From Plumapathes pennacea (lineage: Eukaryota > Cnidaria > Anthozoa > Antipatharia > Myriopathidae): 64,000 nt of DNA. Numbering within the stretch: position 1 is the first letter of the stretch; every line of letters starts with the position of its first letter. Both the position numbers and the translations under genes were made by a program. The notes under the pieces were generated by a model, which saw only the letters and a list, made by a program, of their open reading frames with translations, had not been told where the DNA came from and made no database searches. Below are positions 43,570 to 56,200 of the stretch, piece by piece. The stretch is from the NCBI GenBank assembly GCA_964036295.1, contig OZ038470.1, positions 3,721,501 to 3,785,500 of the forward strand, in the 5' to 3' direction.

Positions 43570-46500
43570 TCAGAGCTCTGTTTTGTATACAGGGCCATCA
43601 CCATCATGCACTGTCGTTTTGGGTCGATATTCAAGCTCTGTATCATAGTTCTCCAAGCTCTTCAATGATGAGCGACGGGACAGGGATGCAAAAGATGACT
43701 CGTCAGAAAAAATGCTTTCATCAATTTGCCATAACCTCTGGTCAGGTGGCAGTTTGAGTGGGGAGTGCTACAAAAAAAAAAAAAAAAAAAAAAAAATTAG
43801 AGAGAGGGAGAGAGAGAGAACCTGTAAATTAAGAGGCAAAAATCTCCTTTTGGTGTGACCACTCAAATAAATCAAGTCATTGCAGGAAGTTTAACAAATT
43901 TCCACTGGTTTGCCGTGGTGTGGACTTTTATTTACCATGATTTACGTCGTCACATGGTCAAAATTTTGTGGACTCATGAGGTGAGCATCACTGGTGTCAG
44001 CATCATTGTCTGGTCTCTTAATTACCATGGTAAACCGACCAATCAAAGAGCAAGAAACTGGTGAGTTGTGGTAAAAAAACTTACCGACTCTGCCAAAAGA
44101 TAGCAGCTGTTTACTACTCTGGCCACAACTTTGATTATGTTTTTCGTCAAGTGCATCACTCCCCATACCTGTGGAAATGAACAAAGACCTCAACACATTG
44201 ACTCCCAAGCTCAAAACCCAAATTCTCTCAACTGGTTTTCAAAGACGAAAATGTATGAGTGATGTAGTTAGAATTGATTACTCAATCAGGTTTCATCTGA
44301 GCAAGGCGTTAAAAGCCAATTAAATTCTCCATACTGAATGATGTATTTCTGGTAAGAAACAGAAAGAAAATATTGAAGTTGGTCATGCAGTTCAGTTTTG
44401 ACTTCCAAGTGGTTGTCCAGGGTTAAACCTTTTGACACCTTACCTTTTTGTAGCACGCAGCTTGTCCAACAGCAAGTGACCTACTGATAAATGTCAGTTG
44501 CTGACAGTTTGTGGGGATTCTGTCCACATACCCAAGTAACTCTTTCTTAACCAAACTGTCTTCTGCCTGAAATAATCAATAGGAAGTAAGCAGTACTAAT
44601 TTTGCTATTGCGCATCTGTGAAAGTGGTTTATTCAGTAAACCAGCTAGGCGGTGGAAATACATTCGGTACATTGCTTCAGTTGTGTTTCCCACCATCACT
44701 CTCTAACTTGAGGTAAAAGTTTACTTACTTTTGAAGCATATTTTCTGGCAACTCTGTGAAAAGCTCTGCCAGCTTCAGCAAACTCCTGTTGATAAAGAGT
44801 TGGCATATCAATAAAATTTATATATTCTTAAGGAATTGGGCAGAGGTCACTTCTTTGACCCAGGACAGTATTCACTGTAATCAACTATATGTACCTGAGA
44901 TGAATGGAAGAGTTCTTCTGTGCTTTGAAGTGGGCCTTCACCCCTTAAAACAGGATAAAACATGTAACCTGTAATTATGCTGTTTGATGACTGTAGAAAA
45001 TAATATTGTGCCAATATATTGATATTGCATTTGGTTTCACAGTATTTCTTTATTTACAGGTCACACATATATTTAACTACTTACTTGGTGAAAAAATACA
45101 TGATATTAACCATGTCAGACATCTCTCGAGCTCTGATAACAATGTCATTGTCGTTGTCCTCGAAGTGATGCAGTTGGAGTTGTGACGTCATTAAATTAAC
45201 ATTTGAGATCAATTTACAAATCTTTTCTTGCTCCTGCAGAAAAAAAATGGATAGACAATCCATTGGTCAGTTCACAAGTTCAGCAAAGAAAAAAAGATTG
45301 TAAATCAAACGTACAGACCTTTGAATCAACTGCAGCCTTCTCAAGAGGTTCATCCTTCTCATCAACCATCTGGTTTTCTGATGTTCTCCTGTCCTATAAA
45401 TTAAGCAACACTGTATGTTATAGCTGGGCAACTGAATGATGTCCTGACATTGAAGTTTTGGCTTATGGTAATTCTATTGAACTTCTGTGTGTGAAACTAT
45501 GGTAAACAAAAAAGGGTTAAACCAAGAGTTTCTGAGAAGAAAGAAATCTCTGTATGCAACCATTTCGCTGTATTATTTTTGTGCATGTGCAGAGTTCCTT
45601 TCTCCTTGGAACCTCTGTTTGGGTAATCTTTGTATGTGGGAATGAACAAAATACACTGTACATGAGCAAAGCCAAACAGCTGAAGCATAAAAAATATATA
45701 CAAACAAATACAAATAAATAAATAAATAAATAAAAAAGATCTAAATATTATAAAGACAGAACAAAAATAATACAAAACTATGTTCAGGCAGTATTAAATG
45801 CAAATCAAACATCAATGAGGATAATAATTTTGGACAAAGTTGATATAAGGTACTGTACAGTGTAGCTAAGACAAGATCAAGAAATGGTACCATAAATACA
45901 CTCCTACCAAAATTCTTTTTAGCATTGATACTGATGCTAGACGTTCCTTCTCTGCTGGTGAAGATGAATCTAAAAATAAAAGGGACAAAAGTGAGAACAA
46001 CAACAACAGAAACTATACTACAGACCTCAAACTTTGCCTTCCAACACCCCCCCCTCCCCCCCCCCCCCCAATAAATTTTATGGTCAGTAGATGATGTGAC
46101 CCATTTTTGCAAGTGATTTATTGTGATTCTACAAAAACATTTAAAACCTGTAAAAAAATAAAAAAAAAGAAACACCACACTCAGAAGGCATGCAACTTTA
46201 TTTCCAATAATAGCAGATCATACTATAGTATTTCACTGTCTTTCACACTTTCACTCCAGAGATTAATCATTTTTAAATCTTTCCCAAAGACATCAATAAC
46301 TACATAATACAGTATAGAGAATTTGATCAAACTGTCAATTTTTTTTTGAGAATTTGTATTCATATAAGATATTCAGGAGCAAAAGGGTTAAAACAGCATC
46401 AGACAATAGACAAAATATGCATCTAAATGCAAAGCCCACTAATGTTTGAACTTTGCAGTCATTCAGCATGATTTCAGCCACCAATACATCATCACAGGGA

Positions 46501-49500
46501 TCAGAGATCTTGAAAACAGCTGACATTTTGTGGAATCTGTGATTACTATAACCAGCATTCACTGTGCATACGAAGCTGCAACTAACAAAATAATGAATGA
46601 GGCCCACTGGGTGTGAAGTGATCATGGTAGAATTCATATCAACTCACAATTATTGTGAATTAAAAAATACTTTGGCACCGTAATCTTACTTTGGTTTTGG
46701 TTTAGAAGATATTCAGTGAAAAAAACTTTGCACAAACAATAAAAATAAATTTGGAGTGTCAACTATAATCAATAATTATTTCAGTTACTTTATGCTTTTA
46801 ATAATAATTAGACCTAAAACTGCAGTACATGTACAAGGTTATAGGACATCAAGACTATTCTAACTACATCACTCCTACAATATTTCTTCTCAGATGGTTG
46901 GAAGAAGTGCTTGCACTTATGATTGAGTTGCTCATGAAAACTAGGCTTGAGATTTTGTACAACTCCTTCAGCCCCAAGGGACCCCCGAGCCAATCTTCTT
47001 GGGAGCCACACCCATTTTTCTTCGTCATAGAGTGGCATATGCAGCACTGTACACATTTTTCCGTGAACGAACCCCTTGGGCATCTACAAGAAATGAAGAT
47101 AAAATAATGCTCTCAATCACAAGCAACCCAGAGAAAGTAACTATCAGCAATCTTACCCAGGGTCAGGAAGTGGACCTCCCCATATATCATAACCCATAAC
47201 CCCCTCCCCCAGTATAGAAGACGTGTTGAGCTTAAATCTAGCCATTTCAAACCTGAACTTTTCCAACAGCTACAGTAATTGGGTGGGGGTTGGGTTGTAG
47301 CTGTTAGTACTCTAATCTAGCATGACCTCAATCCTTCACCACTTCAGATGGAAAATAAAGTTGTGCTATAAAGCATCCCTACCCACACTGGGGTGGTATG
47401 GCAACATCCACCACTCCTACCCCCTCCACACCCTTACAGCATCCAGTTCAGATGTACAACAAGTGTTCAACTGCCTCACACCTTACCTCCCTCAGCAAAA
47501 ATAAACAGCTTTTTGTGAATGTTTTGAATAGAAAATGTTTTAGAATTAGCATGTCAAATCAAATCTCGGTCTGAAAGTTACAACATGCAGTATGCAATTA
47601 AGTATGGATTAGGGGTAGGGTTACACCACAACAGTCAGTAATGAGGAAATAAAGTTTTTTTACCACAACACACTAGTTTCTCGCTCTCTGATTGGTCGAT
47701 TTACCGTGGTAAATAAAGTCCAGACAACGATGCTGACACCAGCTGACGCTAGCATGTCACGTTTTCCAGCGAAATACAACAAAAGTTTCCTGTATATTTC
47801 TAAATGTTGTGGTAAAAAACAAATTTCCACTGGTTTGCCGTGGTGTGGACTCTTATTTACCACGATTTACGTCATCACATGGTCAAAATTAGTTGCGGAC
47901 TCACTCGGCGAAGCGCCTCGTGAGTCCACAACATTTTGACCATGTGATGACGTAAATCATGGTAAATAAGAGTCCACACCACGGAAAACCAGTGGAAACT
48001 TGTTTTTTACCACAACATTTAGAAATATACAGGAAACTTTCGTTGTATTTCGCTGCAAAACGTGACATACTGGCATCAGCATCGTTGTCTGGACTCTTAT
48101 TTACCACGGTAAATCAACCAATCAGAGAGCGAGAAACTAGTGTGTTGTGGTAAAAAAAGTTAGTGTCAATGTCCACCAAAAGTTAAACAAGTTAAGATTA
48201 TGAGCCTCAGTGCTTTGGATGCATTATTTGGTTTGCAGGTTATGTACAGGGTTAGTTCTTACTTGTTCCAGTTACTTTAGTTAGCAATGATTACAGGTTA
48301 ATATCATGTACTGTGTTAATTATTCATGGTAATAATAATTTAGTATGTTGTTTAAAGTTGTTATTTCCTAAACATTATCCTAAAACTGAAATCAACAAGG
48401 CCATAAGAGACAAAGTACTGGTAACTTGTAACTGGTTGAAAATGAGACCAATCAGCATTGTGAACAAGCATAAACGGCCAACAGACAATACACTGAGACA
48501 AGGGCCAAGTTTCATACAAAAATGTCATGGAAGATGCTCAGTAAAATTAGTGCTTATAGAAATAATAAATGGTACTTTCTAGCACTGCTCACTCATCTCT
48601 GTCTAAAGTAAAACCCATCACAAATTATTACTTTGGCTTCTGGTTGGTTGAAAATGTTTTCTTACAGCCTTTGTGACTGGCACTGTAATAAATTACTTTT
48701 GTTCTATAGAAGAATAAAACATGAAAGTAAACTCACCGTAACTCCTTGCGCAAGCACCCACCTCTAGTAAGCGCCCTACCTCTAAGCGCGCACTTGTTTG
48801 AAATAAACAAAAATTATTACACGACTTCACATTTTCGAGTGCAAATACGGGCCAAAATGAGTGCAAAGATGGGAGTGTATTGCACTCGTCAGGAACCAGA
48901 TCAACTGGTTTATTAGCTTACATGATCATTTTTCGCAAGCAAAGTTTACGAACATGTCATTTTTTGTTCCATTTTGTGCGCAGTGAAAACGTTTGCCCTG
49001 CTTTGTTCGTCATATAATAAACAATTTATTACACAAAAAGTCGTGCAATACAGCTGTATTTTTACTCATCAGTTTTATTTTTCTCGCCTGAAGCAGGCTC
49101 AAAAAAATAAAACCGACTCGTAAAAATACCCTGCCATATTGCACTCCTTCCCGTGTAATAAGCTCTTTGTAACTTAACCAATGATGTCAATGTACTTACC
49201 AAGCTCGTCAAATGTGATGCCAAAATATTTTTCACCAAATGAAAGAACCACAGCTTTGAAGAAAAGTGAGTGCAGATTTTGAGATGACAAATTCTCAGTT
49301 TTTTTTTTTTTTTTTTCGCAGATTGAGCCGAATAAAAAATGCTGGTGAGCCTAGAGGGGGGCGCTTACTTTAGGATTTACAGTGAAGCACATCCTTCGCC
49401 TGAGGTCCAACATGGTTGTCAAGACTGAAGTCAGCAAACAAAGTCTTGAAACTTTACGGACAAAACATCAGACCCTCTCTTAATTTTCATAGCAAACATG

Positions 49501-52500
49501 TTGATTTCTCATAGTGCTATTAAGCAGGGACTGATCGTTTTTCTTGGTCAGTAAAAACTTGAGATTCCCTTTAATATTGTATGCCAAATATGTGCAGGAT
49601 TTACAGAGATCTCATTCTGGTAAAATAGGATATGCATGCCAAAAAAAAAAAGATAGCAAAATATATATTGACTACTTTGCACTGCAAAATAAGATGGTGT
49701 TAAAAAATATATTAAGAGACAGGTTGTTAATTTGCTAATACATATTATGGGAACTTATTTGTTTATCAGAGAAATTTCGCACAAAATTACATATAGGTAC
49801 TAATATTAAATTTGAAGACATGGCACCAGATGTTATGTCATTTTTATTTCGCCTTATTTTAAGACAATTTACTCTTACTTCACTGTGATTGCTCTACTGT
49901 ACTTGGTGTTGGGGCTACTTTGCGAGTGGAAAATTGAAGCTTTAACAGTTTCTTGCACACTTTATTTTAGTCTAAATTAATTTATAAAATATGTAGTTTA
50001 CAACAACACCAACTTTATCATTTTACCCACTCTTCTCCAGGGAGTGAAATTTTTGTTTAAAAATTTCTCCTTCAGTCTCTTCACCAAAGATATTAATGTC
50101 ATTAGCTGTGACGGATCCAGGGTGGTCTGGGGGAATCAAACAAACCCGCCCTTTTGGCTCACCCATTGGTATGTAAAACACTAATATTTTGAATGTTTAT
50201 GTTTACTCAAAAGTATCTTTCATGGAATCTATGAACACTTGCTTAAACTTGCTTTGCAAAATCCTGGATCCGTCCCAGTATAGTAACTTGCCCTGTATCA
50301 CTCATGTTATGAGTATTACAAGGTCAAGAGTATAAGAGTGAAGTAACAATAATTTATTTTAGGACCAATCAAGTTCAAATTTATTCAAATGCACATCACT
50401 AGTCATGTCATGTGAGATTTTTGTATCGAGCCTACATTAATACTGTAGTTGTCATTTAATTTTACAAAAATACTAAAGTTCTACTGCAAACTTGATGTGT
50501 GTGGACATTTAGTGCTTTAAATATTATAGCTCGGATTAATAACATAGGTTATTGCCAAGTTATTTATTCATAAAATATTATGTCTAATAATAATCAATGT
50601 TACAAACTAAACAGAGGTTTCCATTCTGAAAGACCATCCTGTAAATGCAACAAATTAAATTGAGTTATTAAAGATCAGTGCTCTTCACAATATTATGATT
50701 CACTAATTCATGACAATGATTTTAGTATGAGTTTAGTATTTTACATGTAAACTATAACAGACTGCAAATTCTTTTTAAATGAGCTGCAACAGACTCGAGT
50801 CAAGTATAGAAAAAATTACTTGTAGTGATTAAAAATTAGATTAACCCTTTCACTCCTAAGTTCTAAATGCAGATTCTCTCAACCTTTTAAAAAGAAAATG
50901 TATGAGTGATGTAGTGAGAATTGATAGTTATCACCTTTCATCTTAGCAAACTATCAAAAGCCAAGTTCTCCCTACTGTATCATATGTTTCTGGTGAGAAA
51001 CTGAAGGAGAAAATCGAAGTTGGTCACTCTTGGGAGTGAAAGGGTTAAATACATTAAATAACAATTATTATTATATAGACACGGGTGTTTTACTGGAAAA
51101 TATACTGTGTGTAAAATCCATACGGAACTACATCCGGGACCTGAGTGGCGTATTTTTCATATCCTCACTAGTGAGGATATCGTTGGCATCATTTCTCGCT
51201 TTTGCATGGTTGTTTGTGCAATTTCTCGTAAAACACTCGTGTCTAATATAATAAAAAGAAAATTACAGTACATGGCAGCTTGAAGATATGGATTTTATTT
51301 TCTCGTGGTAAAAACAATATTTTACTCACTCGCGAAGCGCTCGTTCATAAAATATTATTTTTACCACTCGAAAATAAAATTCATATCTTCGTGCCGCCGT
51401 GTAATATCCTCTATTTATTACCATACCCTGTCAGACAGAGGTTCCCAGACTAGCATAAAGAAACCTCTCCAAGCAACCCATTTTTAAATTAAATTTTGAT
51501 TCTTTGATGAGACAAAAATCAGTTTGAATTTTGCACATGCCATAATTATAAAGTCTATGCTTGTTGGTTGTTTGCTTAGTATAAATTACATCAAATATAA
51601 ACACAGTGCATTGTATGTAATTAACTGTCCAAAAATTGTTCATATGCAGCTATTACAACAATGTTATATCTTGACAAAGGCATTGAAGAATTCAGAAATA
51701 TTGAAATTTTATATTGAATTATCTATATTATTATTATTTTCAACTTTCATTCAGCTTTAGATTTTCTTACATATCACAATGTTTGATTTTATACAGCAAT
51801 CACACTAGACCTCAACTGCATACTGTAGTTGAATTTCATGCCATTTTTTCTTTGAAAATATAAAGAAACTCTTTGGTTGATCTTGCCACTTAATTGACCA
51901 TGTTATCTGTTTGTTACCAAAATGAAGTTCCCCCACCCCCTCCACCCTTCACAAAAAAAAGAACAAAAAACAAAAACAAAAACAAAAAAAAACAGTAATT
52001 ACATAAATGTAATTACAAATGCAATTTTGCTTACCCAATTCATTTACTTGGATAAACCTATATAACTATTACCATCTTCATTTCTGGCTCACTAATTACA
52101 TGTATATTGACACTAATCCACCTCTCATTCAATAACTCATTTACTCAATACCTTACACAGTCATTTGCTCAACAACATACTCGCTGACATTCATAACTCA
52201 TTCATTCACTCACTCATTCACTCAATCAACCAACCACCAACTCACCCAGCCAACATCTCACTCACACACACATTCACTTAATAATGTATTCACAGATTTG
52301 TAACTAACTCATTCATTCAATCAATCACCAACTCATTTGCTCACTCATTTACTCCCTCATTCAATAATGATCACTTAGCTGTAGTGCAATCACTCACGTG
52401 TACCTAATCGTTAACACACTCATTATCCTTCCCTGCTCACTCAGTTAGAACCATGAACTCCTCAAGAAAATCTAAATGTACCAACTTACTTTTACTAACA

Positions 52501-53157
52501 TCTCCTCCTGCTGTTATTCCTCTGAGGATCTTCCCAAGCTCATCAACCTGCATCTCCCACACATCCACAAACACTTCCATGTTCTCCTGTGCTATTCTGC
52601 TGAGAGGATGTGATGAGAGAGTTCTTGCTGCTTCAATTACCTGAAGAAGTTGAAGACTATGAGAAAAAGCCCACCAAAGAAGTACTGTACAAACTAATAC
52701 AATGGAATGCTTGTCTCTCAAAAACTACAGCTTTAGTTTGCATTAGCCTGGAGACAAAACTTATAGGTTATCAACCTTAACCCTTTCACTCCCAACCTCA
52801 AACTACAGATTCTCTTAACCTTTTTAAGAAGGAACTATATGAGTGATGTAGTAAGAATATTGATAGTATAATCAACTTTCATCTAAGCAAGGTATCAAAA
52901 GCTAGGTTCTCCTTACTGTATGATGTATCTCTGGTAAGAAAATGAAGGAGAAAACTGAAGTTGATCACTCTTGTTGTTTAAGCTGACAATTTTTTAGCAT
53001 TAGTTATTCATCAGATCAGAAAGGGTGACAGAAATTAAGTACACAGACAGATGGTATGTTGTACCTGTGGACATAAGGTCTGGATATTTCCATCTATTTT
53101 CTTGGCTGTGATTGCCAATGCTGCATTTGTGGACATACTTCTTGCTACTCTAGAAAC

Positions 53158-53212
<55 letters not shown>

Positions 53213-56200
53213 TGATCTATAGTAATTAAAGCAAATTGGACACAAACTCACACATAACATAAGATTAATTACCTAAAATGCCATGTCATCTGCCAAAGAA
53301 TCTTTGTGCATGTTATAAAGGTTACTGTTCTGTGATGATGTTTGTCTGGACATTAAAACAAGTTTCTGCACACACCTCAACAAGTCTTTTTGCATCTTGT
53401 GAGAAAACATTTGCAAGGTTTTCCACCTGTGCAGCATCTCCTGATGCTGCAGCATTCCTCAGTGCAGGAAGGGATTTCTTGTGTCCAAGATGTGAAAAAG
53501 TTTCAAATACCTGATCTGTCGCTACTCTGTGGACCTGATAAAGCAATGCAGTAATTTTCATGTGGGTACAGACAGACAGACAGACAGACAGAGGATCAGT
53601 ATAGGGAGGGCAAGAAGGCGAAAGAGAGGGAAGACAGAGACAAAGCGAGAAGGAAGGGAGGAAAGGAGCGAGTGAGGGACACAGGGAAGAAAAAAAGGAG
53701 GCAAGGTTACATCCACAACCAGAATCGCCTCGCAAGTTAACTCACTAAAGCAGCAAACATGATTCCCCACAAAGCACAGTGTTCACAATATTCATGAATC
53801 ATACCTCATGCTGAAGCTCTTTGGAATTTTTACTTATTCTCTGCACAGCCAGATCTAACGTGTCTCCACTTGTTGAATTTTCATTCTTTTGAGAGCACAA
53901 AATATACAAAACATCAAGCTAACGACAAGAAGTTCACATTGACCACACACCAACCACAAACTGACCAATGCAAGGTGTTCACAGCATTTCCATTGTTTCT
54001 TCACTGAATACATGGAAACTATGATCTGTTGAAAAGTATAAGGACACTACCTTGTTATCTTGTTTATGTTTCGCTAAAATGTCCTTCATAAGATCTTGTG
54101 CATTTTCACACAAGGCCATGATGTCTGCTTTCTTGTCCTTTCTGATGTGGGGTGAGTCTACAACTATGTGAATGTCCAATAATATTTTCTCAAATGCCTT
54201 CTGGAATCTAATCTTTGGTTCACTGTTGCCAGGTGTACTCTCCTGTAGTAACTCCAGTGCATTCTGCAAATTAAAAACAAAACCTACAGTACAATACAAG
54301 TCTAAAAATGTAAATTACTCTTTTCTTCCACATTTTTAACCCTTTCACTTCCAAGAGTGATCAACGTCAATTTTCTCTTTTCATCTCGACAGAAGTGTGT
54401 TGTATGGTAAGGAGAACTTGGCTTAGATGAAAGCTGATCAAATCTTCAATTATCACAAAAATACATGTATTTTCTTACCCTCACTCTTCAGTGATCAACT
54501 GCAATTTTCTCACTAAAGAAGGAACATGATTCAGCTAGCAATTCTCACCACATCACCATAGATTTCCGTCTCAAATAGTTAGGAGAAAATTATAACCAAG
54601 CTTAGGAGTATAAGCAGAACATACTTCAAACTCATTCAGATCCACAATAAAAGATTGTTCCTCATCTTCTTCAGTTTTGTGTCCATCTTGTGCTACTGTC
54701 TGTATAGTTTCCATGGCTTCACGCATTTTTCGTAACACTCCCTGTCTGTTACCCTTGGCGGAGCGCGAGTCAGGATGTCGTAAACAAGTCTAGGAAAGCA
54801 GAAAAGCTGTTTGAGAAACACCCCATATAAACAATATGATATAAAATATGGTGGCTGTGGCTCGTTTACCTTGGAGGTGGTTAGCAACATCATTGTCGAT
54901 TTCTCAAGCACAGATCTTGCAGCACACATTTCTGCTTTTAGAATGTCATCTTTCAAATCCTATGAATGAGCAAGAAATGATTAGTAAATGACAGTCTTGT
55001 TTTGAATTCTTTTTGATTTTGAAAAAAAAAATCTAAAAAATATCAAATAATCAATTTCAAATAAAATGTAACGTAATGTACCCTCTATAAATAAGGACTA
55101 ACATAAAGGCACAAATGTTGTTTCAAAAGCTCCTGAATGTACCAAAATTTGATACTTTCTCTGGCTATTTACAAAATGCTCAAATTGATCATACATGTAC
55201 AGTTACAAGCAATATAGTACATGCAAGAAATGCATACTTACATTTTGTCTGTCTCCAGATAGATGAGCCAGTTCCACCATATCTGCACCAAACTGGCTGA
55301 ATGCTTGAACGAAGTCGGTAAAAGAATTTACATCCTCCAGTTCCTTGAGCCGATCATCAACCTAAAGGTGGCATAACCATACATTTGACATGTGGTTTTG
55401 GGTTTTGAGAGACAACAAGGCTAGCATCATTGTCAGCTTCATCATTATTTTTCTTCTTGATTGGTGAGGAGAACTTGTATTTTGAATTCAGAAGTAATGG
55501 TTAAATGGTATATGCGTACAAATCCTTGTACCGGTAAGTGAAATAGTCACTATCAAAACAAATGTTTCTAAAGGCAAATGCAAGTGCCAAAACATCCGTA
55601 CTCCCCACAAATGAGCGGATGTAAATTCTGTCAGACTGTACAATCATGATACTTTGTATGTATATAAAAACTCTCGAGAGACAATTTCCGGAGCTCTTTA
55701 TTCTTCTTTGTGACCTTTGAACTAAAGTAAACTCAACCGGATACGGGACATGCATGGAAAATGAGAACCATATGCATAGTGTTGTCTTCAGGTGGTCTTA
55801 AATGTACGCATGTACAGTACGTAAATAACGTCCCACATTCCAGCTTTGTGCATTCACATAGAAGTCAGAGATCGGAAATAAAACTCATATCGCACATTTT
55901 CTCTTAACCATCCATAGCAATAAGAAATTCGTGGCATGTTTGTAATTACTTGTGTAACGCCTGGCTCTAAAGAAACTTCTAAAGTACTTCATGTCAATTA
56001 TTTTACGCTTAGTAAGCCTAATGCACTTTGTAAGGGATAGCGGGTTGATCTGTTTTTTTCTCTAAGCCTTGCATCAAACCAATGCAAAGGGCTTAAGATG
56101 CATTCCCAATGATACCCTAAGGATTTGTTGCAATAACACTAAAACAAAATCGAGGAGATTTGAACGTAAAAGCTAATTTATCTGATACGTCAATTGACCT

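Larger units (their letters stand above)
45970..52489. other. CTNNAL1 intron 10 (6.5 kb), repeat-filled
   Basis: No exon is recognised. Contains a C-run near 46047-46070, an unassigned, possibly transposon-derived stretch at about 46900-47110 with short open frames, the large fold-back 47651-48161, palindromic elements near 49030-49161, 51071-51253 and 51262-51413, a complete TTAA MITE (50841-51048), and an ATTC/ACTC-rich low-complexity tract (about 52110-52400). Confidence 0.6.

Noticed and set aside
46814-47199. Overlapping short frames on both strands in CTNNAL1 intron 10
   Set aside because: Could be a decayed transposon coding fragment, but I recognise no domain and the frames are broken.
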